From Micromonospora noduli (GTDB lineage: Bacteria > Actinomycetota > Actinomycetes > Mycobacteriales > Micromonosporaceae), in the NCBI RefSeq assembly GCF_003264365.1, contig NZ_PYAK01000009.1, positions 62,001 through 126,000 on the forward strand: a stretch of 64,000 bases of DNA, in the 5' to 3' direction. Under the pieces are notes generated by a model. That model was not told the origin of the DNA and did not search any database. It saw only the letters and a list, made by a program, of their open reading frames with translations. Shown here in pieces: positions 34,110-45,300 of the stretch (position 1 is the stretch's first letter; every line of letters begins with the position of its first letter). A program made the translations under genes and the position numbers.

Positions 34110-35251
34110 CCAAGACCCGGACCGAGGCGTCCGCTGACTCCGCCGTCACCCAGGAGTTGCGCCTGCCCGCCTTGGAGATTCAGCAGGGCCGCGGGCGCCT
34201 TCTCTACACCTTCGCCATGGACGGCAAGCTCGTACCCAAGATCGCTACAGTCTCCCGCATCCGCCGCGACGAGGACGCCCTGCTGCACGGCTACCAACGG
34301 CCCGAGGTCCTCGCCCATGTCGCGGCGATCCGCCGATACATAGAAACCGACGCCAGCCCCCTGCTCCCCAACGCCATCGTCATCGCGTTCGACGAACGGG
34401 TGCGCTTCGAGCCAGGCCAGACGGGATCCGACAGCCCTGGCTACGTGCGCAGCGGAACTTTGATCATCCCGATCACCGAAGGGCCTGATCACGACAGGCC
34501 CGGCTTCATTGTGGATGGCCAGCAGCGCAGCGCCGCCATCCGCGATGCCAGGGTCGATGCTTTCCCAGTGAGCATCAGCGCCTTCATCACGAACGAGACC
34601 GCAGATCAGCGCTCACAGTTCATCCTCGTCAACTCCACCAAGGCGCTGCCGAAGGGGCTCATCCACGAACTCCTGCCCGGGGCCTCGGGCGCGCTGCCAA
34701 CTCCGCTGCGGGTACGTCAACTGCCGGCAACCCTGCTCGAGGGGCTCAACTTCGACGCCCGGTCTCCACTCAACCGGATGATCCAGACCCCGACCAACCC
34801 GTCCGGCGTCATCAAGGACAACTCGGTCTTGAGGATGCTGGAGACCAGTTTGAGCGACGGCGCCCTCTACCGGTTCCGCAACGACGAGGCGCTGCCGACC
34901 ACCGGCTATATGTTGACCGTCTTGTTCAATTTCTGGACCGCTGTCAGCCAGGTCTTCCCCGACGCGTGGGGCAAGCCGCCCCGCAAGTCGCGCCTCATGC
35001 ACGGCGTCGGAATCATCAGTATGGGCTACCTCATGGACGCCATTAGCCATGCGCGTGAGGAGGGCGACGGGATCGTCGAGGTTGAGGAGTTCGCCGCCCA
35101 CCTCAAGTCGATCGCCGATGACTGCCGCTGGACCGACGGTGAGTGGGACTTCGGCAACGGCATCGTTCGCAGGTGGAACGACATCCAGAACACGCCTCGT
35201 GACATCAAGCGCGTCGCGGATTTCCTGCAGGTCAGGTACCGGAATAGGTAG
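34106..35251 (+). CDS. dpdB: DpdB-like DGQHR-domain protein (second copy)
   Basis: A 381-residue protein with FIVDGQQR at residues 134-141 and the same framework as the first copy: GYQRPEVLAHVAAIRRYI, NSTKALPKGLIHELLPG and FPDAWGKPPRKSRLMHGVGI. GTG at 34106 overlaps the dpdA stop. The two copies share these motifs but differ in most intervening residues, so this is an old duplication rather than a recent one. They may form a heteromer around DpdA or recognise different target sequences. It ends the modification operon; a 372-base gap follows. Confidence 0.88.
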   Translation: MTKTRTEASADSAVTQELRLPALEIQQGRGRLLYTFAMDGKLVPKIATVSRIRRDEDALLHGYQRPEVLAHVAAIRRYIETDASPLLPNAIVIAFDERVRFEPGQTGSDSPGYVRSGTLIIPITEGPDHDRPGFIVDGQQRSAAIRDARVDAFPVSISAFITNETADQRSQFILVNSTKALPKGLIHELLPGASGALPTPLRVRQLPATLLEGLNFDARSPLNRMIQTPTNPSGVIKDNSVLRMLETSLSDGALYRFRNDEALPTTGYMLTVLFNFWTAVSQVFPDAWGKPPRKSRLMHGVGIISMGYLMDAISHAREEGDGIVEVEEFAAHLKSIADDCRWTDGEWDFGNGIVRRWNDIQNTPRDIKRVADFLQVRYRNR

Positions 35252-35623
35252 TGAAGCATCGATTGCGCGCGGCGACTTTGGGTGTTGCGGTGGGCTGAGG
35301 CGGATTCGGGTCGGCCCTACGGTCACAGCCACGGCCGCCAGGCTCGGCCGACCGGACGGTGGTGGGAGAGCGTCGTCGTGACCCCTGAGGTCACCGGCGG
35401 CGCCGCACCGGGTCCGAACCGCGCTTGGCTGGGAAGCGGGAGGCGGCCTAGATGAGACCGTGAACCCATCTCAGGAGTTGGGTTGGTCTTTTGGGCTTTT
35501 CGGCTGATCATGTGCGCACCGCTGCTGCTGCCCCATGCCAGAGATAGTCGATACCCTGCGTTGGTGCGTTTAGGTGCCGATCCGTCCACAGGACGGCGCG
35601 CAGGGACGGGGACCAGTCCGATC
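35252..35623. promoter_or_regulatory. Gap between the modification and restriction arms
   Basis: The only substantial break in the island. No gene with a plausible start is seen. The helicase frame extends back to 35483 but the residues there are not family-like. A TTGG-rich, less GC-rich stretch near 35480-35510 could hold a promoter for the restriction arm, which would let the host make modification before restriction. I cannot point to definite -35/-10 boxes. Confidence 0.4.
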
Positions 35624-38600
35624 ATGCTGCTGCCGACCGGTCAATTCGTTGAGCACCCACAGGTTCCAGGTATCGGACGTGTGGGAGAACGTCGTGGCGG
35701 CGATCTGCGAATTGATGCCTTCGAGTCCATTGCGAGGCCGGTCGCGCAGAGCTACTGGGTCCCGGCCGACGAGTGCCGTCTGGCGCAACTTCTACCCCAG
35801 ACGAGGGTCTACTGGCAGGACCCTGATACGGGACGGTGGCGGGCGGGCCGGATCATCGGCGGTGGCCCTGGTGTCTACTTCGTGCGCCTACCCAACAAGG
35901 ACCTCGACTACCAGGTTCCACAGCAGCATCTGCGGGTGCGCTGGGACAGGCCGATCGCCTCTCCGGTCGAGGTCCTCGCAGCGGGCGCCAACGAGTCGCC
36001 GTACTTTCGAAATGCCCGGCTTCCGATGCTCAGCAGCCTCGTGGCCCAACGGGCCGCATGCGCCGACCTTCCCGCGCTGCTGTCGGCGGCGATCGAAATT
36101 TATCCGCATCAGGTGCAAGCTGCGCTGACCGTGCTCAGCGACCCTGTGCAGCGATACCTCCTGGCCGACGAGGTCGGCCTCGGGAAGACCATTGAGGCTG
36201 GACTGGTCATCCGGCAGCGCCTCCTCGATCAGCCGACCGCTCGGATCGTCGTCCTCGCGCCGGACATGCTGCGGCAGCAATGGAGCCGTGAACTGCAGGG
36301 AAAGTTTTTCACCGAGGACTTCCCGGCAGCAACGATAAAGATCACCCGCCATGAAACCCCAGACAAGTGGGAGGAATACCACGGCTTCGACCTGGTTGTG
36401 GTGGACGAGGCGCATCGCCTGACCGATGCGGCCGACCCAACGGAAGCCCGATATCGGGAACTGACCCAGCTGGCGCACTCCACGCCCCGGTTGCTGCTCC
36501 TGTCGGCTACACCGCCGATGTCGCGGCCGCAGGCGCACCTCGGCATGCTGCATTTACTCGATCCCACTCTCTACCGCTGGGAGGACCTGCCGCAGTTCAC
36601 CCAGCGATTCCAGGCACGGCGCGTGCTGGCCAACGCCGTCTTCGCGCTCGACGCGGACTTCGAGCCTCTGCTTCCGAGCGCCATCGCGGAGATCTCGGAC
36701 CTCCTCCCCGGCGACATAACGTTCCGCGATCTTGCCGGTCGTGTTTCGGACCTGCTGACTGCCGATGGCGACCTGATCGACGAAGGCGAGCGCGAGATCC
36801 TCCGGTCACACGTCGATGCCTTGCGGGCCCACATCAGTGAGACGTACCGCATGCATCGCAGAATCATCCGCCATCGCCGGCACAACGTCCTCACGTCGGC
36901 AGGCGACGACTCCGTGGACGCACTGCCCTTCGAGGTCACTGGCCGGCAGCGACCTACCGTACTGAGCGTCGCCGCCAATGACGAACTGGTCAGCGAGTCG
37001 CTGGTGACGTGGCAGCAACACGTCTCGCACTGGCTGCTGGATCACAACGCCGACGACCGCACCGAAGCGTACGGCCTCGTCCTGGCGGTGCTGTCGTCGC
37101 GCAGTGACGGTCTCTCCGGGGACCTGCAGGACGCTCTCCGGTGGCGCATTCACCGTGACGACGCGGCTGCTCGGCGCGCTGGCCTGAGTGAGTACGAGCG
37201 TGAGGTGCTTGCTGCGGCAGCTGTGTTGCCTGACGACGAGGACCTTCTGCGCAAACTCGACGACAACGATGCTGCAGAGCCCGACATGCGTGACTACCTT
37301 CAGGTGCTCGGACAGCACAAACGCGCTGTGATGTTCTGCGGCGCGGGCAGCCTGGCCGGCTTGATCGCCGACGTCCTGACACCGAATGCGCGAGTCCGGA
37401 TCACCGAGCACACCCATCGTCGAGGTGCTGCGGCGAGCGCAATGGACGTGGATCGCTGGCGGGCCGAGGGCGGCCTCCTCATTGCAGACGACAGCGCCGA
37501 GGACGGCGTCAATCTGCAAGAGGCCGATGCCGTCATCCATCTACGGCTGCCGTGGTCACCCAACCAGTGTGAGCAACGGCTGGGACGAGTAGACCGGTTC
37601 GCCGGCGCGTTCGGTGCCGGACACCGGGCAGCCATGCAGTACGTCGCCCCTGGCGGTCACGCCGACAACTCCTTCGCCGCCGTTTGGACGACGCTGCTCA
37701 CGAGTGCGGTACGCATCTTCGACGACTCTGTGTCGGCGCTGCAGTACGCCCTCAATAGTTTGACCACGACAATCTGGGAGACCGGCCTGCGGGATGGACC
37801 GGCGGCGATGCTGGAGATGGCCGATATGGTCGCCGACGTCCTCAGAAAAGAGCGTCGGGAGATCGACGGGATGGACACTGTCGAGGCCGTGCACGAGGGC
37901 TCGCTCGGCCTCAGCGTCGCTGAGGCGATGACCACTACCGAGATTCGCTGGGGCGCCCACGAAAAGGCGATGCGGCTCTACGCCGGCGCCGAAGCCGGTG
38001 GGCTGCGGTTTGCTATCCATCCCGAGGGATCGATTCGGCACGTCATGCGCTTCGAACGCGCCCATGCAAACCCGTTGGTGTCCCCGCGGCTCCTCGCTAT
38101 CTCCGGACGGCCCGTCCCACCGGCAGCCATGCAAGGCACCTTCAACAGGAACACCGCTCTGCGTACACCGAACACCCGGCTCTTCCGGCTGGGTAACCCT
38201 TTTGTCGACCTGCTCGCGAACGTTGTGGCGATCGACGATCGCGGCCAAGCGTGCGTGTTCTGGCGTCCGGGCGTCCGCGGTCGAGAGCTCCGCTCCTACT
38301 TCGGCTTTGACTTCCTGGTCGAGCCCGACATCGAGCCGGCTCTAGAACTCGTCGGAGACGCGGCGGACGCTGTACACGCCCTCCGACGTCAGGCCAGCGT
38401 CATCCTCCCGCCCATCATGCGGCGGATCTGGCTTCCGTCGCAGGCAGACCAGGCCGTGCAGGATCCCGATCTCCTGCGGTGGCTGGAAGCCCCGTACGCG
38501 CAGGATCGCGGCGACCTCAACCTCAATGACGAGCGAATATCTGCTCTATGGCAATACTTCGGCGACATCGAAGGGCTGGCGACGGCCGCCCGCAGCGCCG

Positions 38601-38875
38601 AAGCAACCGCACGCGACGAGTTGACCCGTTCCGCGCAGCTCGTACGGCGTGCGGAGCAGGCGCAGCATGAAGCAGGCCGGGCGTGGGCAGTCCGTCGCGC
38701 CCAAGCCGAGGCGCGCCGGAACGCCGGCCGGTTGTTGTCCGATACTGATAGTTACCTCACCGATGTCCGCGTGGCGGCTGCTCTCATCGACGCGCTGAAG
38801 GAGCCAAAGGTCCGGCTAATGGCCGTGACCTGCGTGACCGGCGGCGAACTGGGGGTGCCACAAGATGGCAACTGA
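35624..38875 (+). CDS. dpdE: DpdE, SNF2-like helicase
   Basis: A 1083-residue superfamily 2 ATPase. Walker A ADEVGLGKTIEAG (GLGKT at about 185-189), DEAH at about 261-264 (VVVDEAHRL) and LLLSATPP form the first RecA lobe. GLLIADDSAEDGVNLQEADA, then RLPWSPNQCEQRLGRVDRFA, forms the SNF2-type second lobe with its arginine-finger motif. An N-terminal domain of about 150 residues (VYWQDPDTGRWRAGRIIGG) looks like a small beta-barrel seen in RapA/DpdE-type translocases. It likely moves along DNA to drive restriction of unmodified targets. Start 35624 is chosen from the family N-terminus; the 3' end overlaps dpdF by 11 bases. Confidence 0.9.
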   Translation: MLLPTGQFVEHPQVPGIGRVGERRGGDLRIDAFESIARPVAQSYWVPADECRLAQLLPQTRVYWQDPDTGRWRAGRIIGGGPGVYFVRLPNKDLDYQVPQQHLRVRWDRPIASPVEVLAAGANESPYFRNARLPMLSSLVAQRAACADLPALLSAAIEIYPHQVQAALTVLSDPVQRYLLADEVGLGKTIEAGLVIRQRLLDQPTARIVVLAPDMLRQQWSRELQGKFFTEDFPAATIKITRHETPDKWEEYHGFDLVVVDEAHRLTDAADPTEARYRELTQLAHSTPRLLLLSATPPMSRPQAHLGMLHLLDPTLYRWEDLPQFTQRFQARRVLANAVFALDADFEPLLPSAIAEISDLLPGDITFRDLAGRVSDLLTADGDLIDEGEREILRSHVDALRAHISETYRMHRRIIRHRRHNVLTSAGDDSVDALPFEVTGRQRPTVLSVAANDELVSESLVTWQQHVSHWLLDHNADDRTEAYGLVLAVLSSRSDGLSGDLQDALRWRIHRDDAAARRAGLSEYEREVLAAAAVLPDDEDLLRKLDDNDAAEPDMRDYLQVLGQHKRAVMFCGAGSLAGLIADVLTPNARVRITEHTHRRGAAASAMDVDRWRAEGGLLIADDSAEDGVNLQEADAVIHLRLPWSPNQCEQRLGRVDRFAGAFGAGHRAAMQYVAPGGHADNSFAAVWTTLLTSAVRIFDDSVSALQYALNSLTTTIWETGLRDGPAAMLEMADMVADVLRKERREIDGMDTVEAVHEGSLGLSVAEAMTTTEIRWGAHEKAMRLYAGAEAGGLRFAIHPEGSIRHVMRFERAHANPLVSPRLLAISGRPVPPAAMQGTFNRNTALRTPNTRLFRLGNPFVDLLANVVAIDDRGQACVFWRPGVRGRELRSYFGFDFLVEPDIEPALELVGDAADAVHALRRQASVILPPIMRRIWLPSQADQAVQDPDLLRWLEAPYAQDRGDLNLNDERISALWQYFGDIEGLATAARSAEATARDELTRSAQLVRRAEQAQHEAGRAWAVRRAQAEARRNAGRLLSDTDSYLTDVRVAAALIDALKEPKVRLMAVTCVTGGELGVPQDGN

Positions 38876-41450
38876 TGGCTGGTCATCCGCCCAGGAGCTT
38901 TGGGCTAGCTGGCCCAAGGTTCCAGCCACGTTCCCTGCCTCGGGCAGTTGTGCGCGACTGCGTGATGCGCTCGTTGGCCTGACCGCCGGTGGTGCAGGAT
39001 GGCGTGATGTGGTCGGGCTGACCCGTCAGATCCTGCTCGAGAACGAGGCACGCCAGGGTGGCGACTGGCCCCTCATTGTGCCCAACAGCCCAGCCCTCCC
39101 GAGCCGCCAACAGTGGGAGGATGTGGGCTGCGAGGCGTTGTCAGTGGCTGCGGGCTTCTCGGTGACGGCACGGATCTGGCATCCTCGCACCGACGCCCCT
39201 CTGTCGGAGGGCGCCGCCAAGCAGGAGGTTCTCGAGGTCTACGGCGGGGACGCCACCCCTAGGTCAGCTCATCCGGCGGATCCGTTTTGGAGCCGCGCAC
39301 TCGGCACCGGCTTTCAGCATTACACCTCACTGGGACAGCGGCAGGCGGCTCGCGCGATCGTGACGGCACCGGCCGGCAGCACGACCATCGTGTGTCTGCC
39401 GACCGGCCAGGGAAAGACCGAGGTGGCGTGGGCTGCCGTCCTGCCCGCGACACGGCAGCGCGGTGTCGCAGTCGTCGTGGTCCCCACGGTCGTACTGGCC
39501 ATGGACATGGAACGTCGTCTGCGTGCGCTGCTCACATCGCTCGGGGAGCAGCAAAGTCCCAGCGGCTATTACGCATACACCGGCGGAACTTCGGAAGACG
39601 TCAAAAAGGCCATCCGCAAGGACATCCGTGATGGTCGCCAACGCGTCGTCATCGCGGCTCCCGAGGCCATCCTGACCGGGCTCAGCCAGGCACTGGACGA
39701 CGCGACACGGCAGGGCTACCTCACTCACCTGATCATCGACGAGGCACACCTGGTCGAACAGTGGGGCAATGAATTCCGTCCAGAGTTTCAGGCGATGAGC
39801 GGGCAGCGTCGCTCCTGGCTCGCCATTGCACCGCCTGGCCGAGAATTGATCACACTAGCCATGAGCGCCACGCTGACCGAACACCAGATCCAGACGCTGG
39901 TGGAGCTGTTCAGTTCGCCCGGTCGCGTCGAATTGGTCTGGGCGTCGCAAACACGCCGCGAACCGTCCTACTTCGTCGAACGCTTCAGAACCGAAGCCGA
40001 CCGATGCGCCGCCGTTTTGCAAGCGGTCAGCACCCTGCCCCGCCCGCTCATCCTGTACACGTCCCTAAAGAAAGATGCGCGGGACTGGACTCGCCGGCTC
40101 AAGGCTGCCGGGCTCCTTCGCGTCGCGGAGGTCACGGGCGACATGTCCGATGCCGAGCGCAGAGCCGCCGTGATGGGATGGCGCGGAGAAAACAATGAAG
40201 GCAAACCGGCGCCTACCGAACACGACATCGTCGTCGGGACGTCAGCCTTCGGCCTCGGGCTAGACATGTCCAATGTGCGCAGCGTTGTGCACGCCTGCCT
40301 GCCCGAAACCTTGGACCGGTACTACCAAGAAGTAGGACGCAGTGGGCGCGACGGCCGCCCCGCAGCCGTCTACCTGACTATCGCACCCGGCGACGACGAG
40401 ACGGCGAAGCGGCTCAACGCCTCCATCGTCATCAGCCCCGAGAAAGGCTGGGACCGGTGGCGCACCATGTCTCGAGCCGCTTCTGATCTCGGGGACGGCC
40501 GCCACGAGACAAGTCTTGATGTGGTTCCGCCGCACGTCCTCGCCGAGTCACGGCACAACCGCCAGTGGAACGTCCGCACCTTGAACCTGATGTCACGCGC
40601 CGGCCTCATCACACTTGAAGAATCACAAGCCCCTGAACGGCTACCGGACGAGCCCGATGGCCTGTGGCAGGCCAGGCTGGACCAGTACTTCAGCGGCCTC
40701 GATGCCCGGGTGGTCTTTCGGCTGCAGGATGGTCAGACAAATGACCGATTACATTGGGGGCGGGCATTCGGCACACAACGGGCACTTGTCGCGCAGCAGC
40801 AAACCGCTGCGCTCGACCGCCTGCAGGCATTGATAAAGGGTGACCGATGCGTCGGCGACGTCCTCGGCGACTACTACCGCATACCATGGCGAGGCGGGCT
40901 GTTGGGCACCGCCGTGAGCTGTCGAGGATGCCCTCACTGCCGGCGATGGCCCGACATGCGAGGCGACGATCCTCTTTACCGCGACGGCGGCGAACCCCAT
41001 CCCGCAATTCCTCACTGGGAGGGAGGCCGTGATCCCCTCGCACTGATCCGCGGTGACCATCCGTGGTTGAGCATTTGGTGGCGGACGCCAACTGCACGTG
41101 ATGATCTTCTGCCCGAACTGCTGTCGCAGCTCGCACGGCGCGGTCTGGGGGTGCTTGCTGGCCCCGGAATTACCGCACGTCTCGCGGACCGCATACAGCG
41201 CGAAGCGTGGCCCCACCCGGTCATCGTGGACCACGACGGCAACCTCACCGAATCCTTCTCCGGGCCGCTAGTCTGGGTCGCCGACGACCTGCCCGCCCTG
41301 CCGACCGCCGTACGTCTGCGCCTGCAGGACGACGTTCCGACCTACCTCGTGCACTCCCAGGACCTGCCCGATCCCGAACGGCCGACCATTAGTCTGCGGC
41401 AGATGTGCGACGCTTCACTCTCGCTCGAGACCGCCCTTGGAGCGCTGTGA
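38865..41450 (+). CDS. dpdF: DpdF, RecQ-like helicase
   Basis: An 861-residue DEAD/DEAH helicase. Q-motif-like YTSLGQRQAARAI, Walker A PTGQGKTE (181-185), DEAH (292-295, IIDEAHLVEQWGNEFRPE), SATLTE, and FGLGLDMSNVRSVVHACLPE followed by YYQEVGRSGRDGRPA are arranged as in RecQ-family enzymes. A CRGCPHCRRW segment near the C-terminus may bind zinc. It probably unwinds or remodels DNA in the restriction arm. It overlaps dpdE; dpdG begins one base after its stop. Confidence 0.9.
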   Translation: MATDGWSSAQELWASWPKVPATFPASGSCARLRDALVGLTAGGAGWRDVVGLTRQILLENEARQGGDWPLIVPNSPALPSRQQWEDVGCEALSVAAGFSVTARIWHPRTDAPLSEGAAKQEVLEVYGGDATPRSAHPADPFWSRALGTGFQHYTSLGQRQAARAIVTAPAGSTTIVCLPTGQGKTEVAWAAVLPATRQRGVAVVVVPTVVLAMDMERRLRALLTSLGEQQSPSGYYAYTGGTSEDVKKAIRKDIRDGRQRVVIAAPEAILTGLSQALDDATRQGYLTHLIIDEAHLVEQWGNEFRPEFQAMSGQRRSWLAIAPPGRELITLAMSATLTEHQIQTLVELFSSPGRVELVWASQTRREPSYFVERFRTEADRCAAVLQAVSTLPRPLILYTSLKKDARDWTRRLKAAGLLRVAEVTGDMSDAERRAAVMGWRGENNEGKPAPTEHDIVVGTSAFGLGLDMSNVRSVVHACLPETLDRYYQEVGRSGRDGRPAAVYLTIAPGDDETAKRLNASIVISPEKGWDRWRTMSRAASDLGDGRHETSLDVVPPHVLAESRHNRQWNVRTLNLMSRAGLITLEESQAPERLPDEPDGLWQARLDQYFSGLDARVVFRLQDGQTNDRLHWGRAFGTQRALVAQQQTAALDRLQALIKGDRCVGDVLGDYYRIPWRGGLLGTAVSCRGCPHCRRWPDMRGDDPLYRDGGEPHPAIPHWEGGRDPLALIRGDHPWLSIWWRTPTARDDLLPELLSQLARRGLGVLAGPGITARLADRIQREAWPHPVIVDHDGNLTESFSGPLVWVADDLPALPTAVRLRLQDDVPTYLVHSQDLPDPERPTISLRQMCDASLSLETALGAL

Positions 41451-41451
41451 C

Positions 41452-42351
41452 ATGACGCTGTTGAACGAGCCTGCGTCCTTTCCTACTGCCATGTGGGTGG
41501 TTGCCAGGCACCTAGCGTCCGCGCCTGGCCGGCGCCAAACCCACGACGCTGTACGGGCCGCGCTGAGGCCAGGCAGCCTGCTGCCACCTGACAAGGCTGA
41601 CGCCGACAAGACCTTCGACAACGCGGTCAGAACGCTTCAGGACCTGAATCTGATCGCCCTAGAAGACGATCGCCTCACTTTGCGCGACGACGGCCGACTG
41701 AAGTCCCCAGATGACTACCCCGGGTACACCGATCTGCTGCGCACACGTGTCCTTGAGTCTCACCGCAATGAAGGAATCGCCCACGAAGGCGACCAGGGGC
41801 CCAAGGACCTGGTCAGAGCGTTGGCATGTTTCCTCACTCTCGACGCGTTCACGCCAGTCGACGAGGACGCCATGGCTGACCTGCTGCGCAGGACGCTGCC
41901 AGAACACATCAGCGACCCCAACTTCAACGACGTCCGCCGGAACCGATTCGGTTACTGGGCCAAAGCCCTCGGTTTCGCGACCGGCCCGCTCCTGCAAACG
42001 CCCACCAAGCTGACGCTCCAACCCGATTGCGCGGTCGCTGTCCAGCGTGCGGCTCGGATGCTTTGGCCAGCGGGCGCGCGGCTCGCAGCGCGAGACGCGA
42101 TCGCGGCTCTCCTTGAGGTTCTGCCTGTCCTACCTAGCGGCCGCTACAGCCTCGCGCTCGACCTCAAGGAAACCTCGATAGACGTGTCCTCCGCCTTATC
42201 ATTCGCACTCTTCTGCGGCGAGGAGCGAGGCTGGCTCAAGTTCGACCGCCGCTCCGACGCCGACGATGAGGTGTTGCTCGTCGATCCCGACCGGGCTAAC
42301 GGGACGCACCGGATCACCCACCTTGACATCCTGGAGCCACTCGATGGCTGA
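41452..42351 (+). CDS. dpdG: DpdG
   Basis: A 299-residue protein with no enzyme motif visible. The N-terminus (WVVARHLASAPGRRQTHDAV ... FDNAVRTLQDLNLIALEDDR) has the spacing of a winged-helix domain. The middle has VRALACFLTLDAFTPVDE. The position, immediately after dpdF and overlapping dpdH by 8 bases, is that of dpdG in described clusters, where it contributes to the restriction-like phenotype. It could be an adaptor or DNA-binding subunit. Start 41452 is chosen over 41437 because it follows the dpdF stop directly. Confidence 0.75.
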   Translation: MTLLNEPASFPTAMWVVARHLASAPGRRQTHDAVRAALRPGSLLPPDKADADKTFDNAVRTLQDLNLIALEDDRLTLRDDGRLKSPDDYPGYTDLLRTRVLESHRNEGIAHEGDQGPKDLVRALACFLTLDAFTPVDEDAMADLLRRTLPEHISDPNFNDVRRNRFGYWAKALGFATGPLLQTPTKLTLQPDCAVAVQRAARMLWPAGARLAARDAIAALLEVLPVLPSGRYSLALDLKETSIDVSSALSFALFCGEERGWLKFDRRSDADDEVLLVDPDRANGTHRITHLDILEPLDG

Positions 42352-45300
42352 GTTCCGCCAGTTCCTCTGTTGGTCACCGATCGAGGCCGCGACGACCATC
42401 AGCACGGAAGCCGTCAGCCCGTCACCGTCCGTCTTCTTCGCCACCCATGCGCCACTGCGCATCAGGCGCCGACACCCCGAGGCCAAAACCGACGACCCCG
42501 GCACGGCAGTCACCGAGGAGGACGTACGGCGAGACTTCCTGGGGCGGGACACCCCGAACGGGGTCCTATTGATGCCCGTGACCGGCGAGTCCGGAACCGG
42601 AAAATCGCATCTGGTCCGCTGGGTGCACGAGTTAACGCCGTCGACCGACAAGCGGGTGGTGATCTACCTGCCGAAGACCAGCACGAGCCTGCGGGCCGTC
42701 GTCCGGACGCTGCTCGATCAACCCGGAGTCGACAGCCCTGAATTGGCGCAACTACGCGCCGACGTCGACCGCATGAGCTCGGAACTGGACGTCGAAAGTC
42801 TGGAACGCCGCCTCATCAACGAGCTGTCCGAGGCCGTTGCGGTCGCTGACGCCAGACCAGGCCAAGGACGCGTCCTCGCCGGGCCAGGCAATCTCGCTCT
42901 TCTCCTGCTTGACCCCCATGTCCGCGACCATCTGCTGCAGAAGGGCAAGCTGATCCCGCGGCTTGCCGCCAGCCTCCTCTCCGACCGACGGGATGGCGAA
43001 GACGATCGACCGACCGCCTTCTCGATCACCGACCTGCCACTAGACATCGCCGATGTCAACAAGGCATCCGACAAAGCAAGACGCCTGCTGAGTCTCATCA
43101 CGAACAGGCCGGAACTGCAAACCGCCGCGATCGACATCCTCACCGAGCAGTTACCGGTCGCCATCACCGCCGCCTGGAACATGGGCGGTGGCCGCCTACA
43201 GCAAGCGATGTTAGAGATTCGCCGCCAGTACGCAGCCCAGGGCAAAGAAATCGTCCTACTGATCGAGGACTTCGTCGTCCTCCAGGGTGTTCAGCGTGAC
43301 CTGCTCGACGCCCTGATCGAGGCGGGGGTGCGCAGTGGCAAGGCCGAACTGGCTCCTGTCCGAACGCTAATGGCCGTGACTACCGGCTATTTCGCACGGC
43401 TGGCCGAGACGGTGCTCACCCGCGCGAAGGCGGCTACGCCGTACCTCTACGACCTGGATGCTGGGTTCGACACCGGCGAGCAGGGCCGATCTGACATCAC
43501 GGCTTTCGCCGGCCGGTACCTCAACGCCGCGCGCGTCGGCCGAGAGGCCTTAGACAATGCCAATATCGCGAACGGGGCAGACGTGCCCAACCGATGCGTC
43601 ACGTGCGAGTTCCAAGAGACATGCCATTCCACCTTCGGTGCGTCGGTCGACGGGCATGGGCTCTACCCGTTTAACTGGCCAACCTTGCGACGGGCCATCC
43701 GAGCACGACCGGCACATAATAATCCCAACTCGTTCAACCCGCGGGCGGTGATCGGCGAGGTCATCCGGCCCGTCCTGGTCGATCACGCTCATGCCCTCCG
43801 TGATGGATCCTTCCCGGATCAACGCTTCAGCGAGGACTACCGCACTCCTGCTGGTGAGGATTACATGCTCGGCGCAGTGCAACGGGAGATCGAGGAACGC
43901 GACCACGCCGACGCTAGCCGCCGAAAAGCCTTCCTTGAGTTCTGGGGCGACGCCCCAGATCAAATAACCAACCTTGATCCGGCGATGCACGCCGCATTCG
44001 GCATTGGCCTTCTCGATCTCAACGATCTCGCCAGCGGACCCGGCCAGACAACGACACGCGCAACGGAAGACACCACCTCCGGGAGGAGGAAGCCGGCCAG
44101 CGCCAACGCGCAAGAACTTCCTCGCGCCCTGGCCATGATGATCGATCATGTCGAAGAATGGCAGGGACGACACAGTCAACTGCCGCAGACTACCGCTGCT
44201 CACCTTCGAGGGACGATCAGACAGGCCGTGATCAACAGATGCATGTGGACCGATCCGGTTGTGGCGGACCCCCAGTCTGCTGAACTCGACAGGGCATGGC
44301 CATCGAACTCCACCGTCGTGTCGATCGAAGGTGCGGCGAGCGAGCGGTTGCCGGGAACAGCAGACGCCCCGATTCGGTTCAAGCGCAATCCGAGCAACGC
44401 CACGTTTTTCCGACAGATACTCCTGGCGAGCGTGGGTGTGGCAGGTAACGCGGCAGCGATACGACGCCTCCACGAGATCGCGGAGCATCACCAACCCGAC
44501 CTCCAGCGTGCCGTACAACGCCACCGTGGCTTCTCAAACCGGGAACTCATTCTCGGTTTCCGCGCCTCTCTGCTGGGCGCCGCGCTTGCCGGCCACGCCT
44601 GGCCGGGCATGAAGGACACAGAATTGCTGAACGCGGCGCTTGCCGACGGGAGCGGGTGGGAACGAGCGGATGGACTGAGCCGCACACCGCAATGGAATCG
44701 GCTCTGGGAGGCTCACCGCAGCGGCCGTGGCGAACTGGTCGCCAGGCTACGAGACAGTGTGGGCTTCACGCGAGGGGTGCGAGGCAACGTCCGCATCGTC
44801 GACGGCACACGGGCCTTGCCCTTGGTTGGTGAGGCATCCCAACAGTGGGCCTGGGAGCGCCCCGACAAGCTTCCCTCGTGGGCCACCAAGGCAGTGTCCG
44901 GACTCAATCAGTTTGCTGTCGTGGCCGATGCGCAATTTGCCGACCTTCAGCACACCCTCGAGAAGGTTCGCGCTCTGCTACCCGCAGGAGTCAGCGGCGC
45001 CGAGACGGTGCTGGCGGTTGACCAGGCTCTTCGTGCCGCAGTCGACGAGGGCCTTGGCCCGGTGGACCTGCCAACATTCCGATCCTTGCTGGCTGACGTT
45101 CGGCAACGCGACTGGAAATCCATCGATCGGCTGGAGCGTGACATAGCGCGCGTCACGGCTGCCGAGGACGACGACAGCCGGTTCCGCGCCATCCTGGCGA
45201 CATGCGCAGCAGACCGAGGGGCGGACCTGGCCGCGATTGAACGCTTCCTCGTCGCTGGTAACGCTTGGTTGACCGAGCGACTGGACCAGGCCAGGTTGAA

